From Aureimonas sp. AU20 (GTDB lineage Bacteria; Pseudomonadota; Alphaproteobacteria; Rhizobiales; Rhizobiaceae): a stretch of DNA of 64,000 bases. The position numbers were made by a program, and so were the translations under genes. Within the stretch, counting starts at the first letter, position 1. The number at the start of each line of letters is the position of its first letter. Below the pieces are notes generated by a model, which saw nothing but the letters and a program-made list of their open reading frames with translations, made no database searches and was not told the origin of the DNA. The stretch lies in contig NZ_CP006368.1 of the NCBI RefSeq assembly GCF_001442755.1, positions 186,001 through 250,000 on the forward strand. Direction: 5' to 3'. Of this stretch, positions 62,883 through 64,000 are shown piece by piece.

Positions 62883-64000
62883 CTACAGGGCGCCGTGGCG
62901 TGGCGGGCGCTCGCCGGTCAGATGGTAGCGGCCGACGGCCTGGTATTTCCAGCGCACGGGATCGTGCAGCGTGTGGGTGCGCACGTTGCGCCAGTGGCGA
63001 TCGTGATTGTCCTCGGCCAGCGTCGAGGAGGTGCCGGAGAGTTCGAACAGCTTGGTCGCCGCCAGAAGGCCGGCCTTTGTGGTGGCGATGCGCGCCTCGG
63101 CCACGGCGATCGAAGCCTCGGCCACGCTGTCTTCGGTCATCTCGCCCTGCGCCCGGTCGACGATCCGCCCGGCGCGGCGCAGTAGGGCCTCCGCGGCGCG
63201 AAGCCGGACATGGACCTCGCCCACTTCGCGGATCGTCAGCGGATCGTCCACCGCGCGCTCGACGCCGGAATCGATCCAGGGCCGGGCGCGGGCTTTGACG
63301 AAGGCGAGCATGTCGGCGAAGGCCTCGCGGCCGATGCCGAGATCGATCGCGGCATGCATGATCTGCGCGACGGGGCCGATCGTCGTGGCGCGCTCGAACG
63401 AGGCGCCGAAGGGCACGACCCAGTCCGGCTCCACCCGCACGCGGCGAAAGCGCACTGTCCCTGAGCCCGTTGTGCGCTGGCCGAACCCGTCCCAGTCGTC
63501 CACCACCTCGACACCCTCGGCCTCGCGCGGCACGAAGACGAGATGGGAAACGAGCCCGCCCTCCTCCTCGGCCATCGCAAGGGTCGGAATCCAATGGGCG
63601 TAGAGCGCGCCGGTGCAGTAGAACTTGTCGCCTTCGAGGAACCAGCCTTCGGCCTCGCGCAGCAGCCGGGTGCGGCGTTGGAAGTCGCGCGCGCCGATCT
63701 CGGCCAGGGCATTGCCGAAGCGCTCCCCGGCGAGCGCACGGGCGAAGAAGGCCTGTTGCTGCTCCCGCGAGCCGCCGACGCGCAGCACTTCCAGCGCGTA
63801 GAAATGGTTCTGCGGGATCTGCCCGAGCGAGCCGTCCGCCGCCGAGATCGTCGCGATCACCTCGGCCAGCACCGCGTTGGAGACGCCCGCGCCGCCATAG
63901 GTGCGCGGCACGGTGATGCCCCAGAGGCCGCTTTGGGAAAAGCGGTCGAGCTCGGGCCAGGGCAAGCGGCGCTCGCGGTCGCGCTCGCTCGCCCCGGCGC
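62883..64000 (-). CDS. SfnB/DszC-like acyl-CoA-dehydrogenase-fold flavin monooxygenase (5' end outside window)
   Basis: At least 372 residues are visible; the frame is open through the right edge (ERDRERRLPWPELDRFSQSG), so the true start is outside. The acyl-CoA dehydrogenase fold is seen in GLWGITVPRTYGGAGVSN, FYCTGALYAHWIPTLAM and the C-terminal FELSGTSSTLAEDNHDRHWR, typical of SfnB/DszC enzymes rather than fatty-acid oxidation. It is the upstream partner of the FMN monooxygenase, a pairing typical of sulfur-scavenging loci. Confidence 0.88.
   Translation of the reverse strand, partial: AGASERDRERRLPWPELDRFSQSGLWGITVPRTYGGAGVSNAVLAEVIATISAADGSLGQIPQNHFYALEVLRVGGSREQQQAFFARALAGERFGNALAEIGARDFQRRTRLLREAEGWFLEGDKFYCTGALYAHWIPTLAMAEEEGGLVSHLVFVPREAEGVEVVDDWDGFGQRTTGSGTVRFRRVRVEPDWVVPFGASFERATTIGPVAQIMHAAIDLGIGREAFADMLAFVKARARPWIDSGVERAVDDPLTIREVGEVHVRLRAAEALLRRAGRIVDRAQGEMTEDSVAEASIAVAEARIATTKAGLLAATKLFELSGTSSTLAEDNHDRHWRNVRTHTLHDPVRWKYQAVGRYHLTGERPPRHGAL

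Overview
The window is GC-rich DNA with dense, often translationally coupled operons. The gene content (ExoF-like export protein, many periplasmic-binding-protein ABC systems, SorC and LacI regulators, Urt/Fmd-type amide transport genes) fits an alphaproteobacterium, most likely Hyphomicrobiales/Rhizobiales. That placement is inferred from family resemblance only; no rRNA or tRNA gene is present. All functional calls rest on reading the translated sequence, not on database searches.

Bases 1-30475 are one large exopolysaccharide/capsule locus with many strand switches. It holds a truncated Wzz/GumC-type chain-length protein (left edge), an ExoF/Wza-type export protein, a Wzx flippase, a LuxR-type regulator with a degenerate receiver domain, and a carrier-protein island: acyl carrier protein, methyltransferase, GNAT-like acyltransferase, and an AMP-forming ligase plus PLP decarboxylase resembling the exosortase-A-associated pair, with no exosortase visible. 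Then come a secreted beta-helix protein, seven glycosyltransferase-type genes, a polysaccharide deacetylase, a Wzy-type polymerase, two aminotransferases, a WbpB/WlbA-like dehydrogenase and a WbpD/WlbB-like N-acetyltransferase (together suggesting a diacetamido-uronic acid sugar), a sugar epimerase, a GMC oxidoreductase, a second hexapeptide acyltransferase, and a WcaJ/PglC-like initiating phosphoglycosyl transferase.

Bases 30547-43859 are a LacI-controlled catabolic region. One arm (minus) encodes a polar-amino-acid ABC transporter, a DoeB-like N-acyl-amino-acid deacylase and the LacI regulator. The other arm (plus) encodes a ribose-type sugar ABC transporter, an amidohydrolase, a D-threonine-aldolase-like PLP enzyme and a protein of unknown family. 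The divergent promoter region between them carries two near-identical palindromes of LacI-operator type.

Bases 44223-53997 hold a MarR regulator, then on the minus strand a GMC oxidoreductase, an ABM-type monooxygenase, a nitrile-pathway-type amidase, a five-component Urt/Fmd/Liv transporter with a Tat-exported binding protein, and a leaderless AmiC-like binding protein that may act as a cytoplasmic amide sensor. Bases 54358-60714 hold a SorC regulator, a fused DhaK-DhaL kinase and a ribose-type ABC transporter, probably for a C3/C4 ketose or polyol. After about 800 bases containing a decayed IS256-family transposase fragment, the window ends with an FMN-dependent monooxygenase and an SfnB-like flavin enzyme (cut by the right edge), a pair typical of organosulfur use.

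Small-scale signals include GC-rich hairpins directly after the binding-protein gene in three separate ABC operons, several inverted repeats in divergent promoter regions, and a low-GC stretch of about 300 bases upstream of the LuxR gene.
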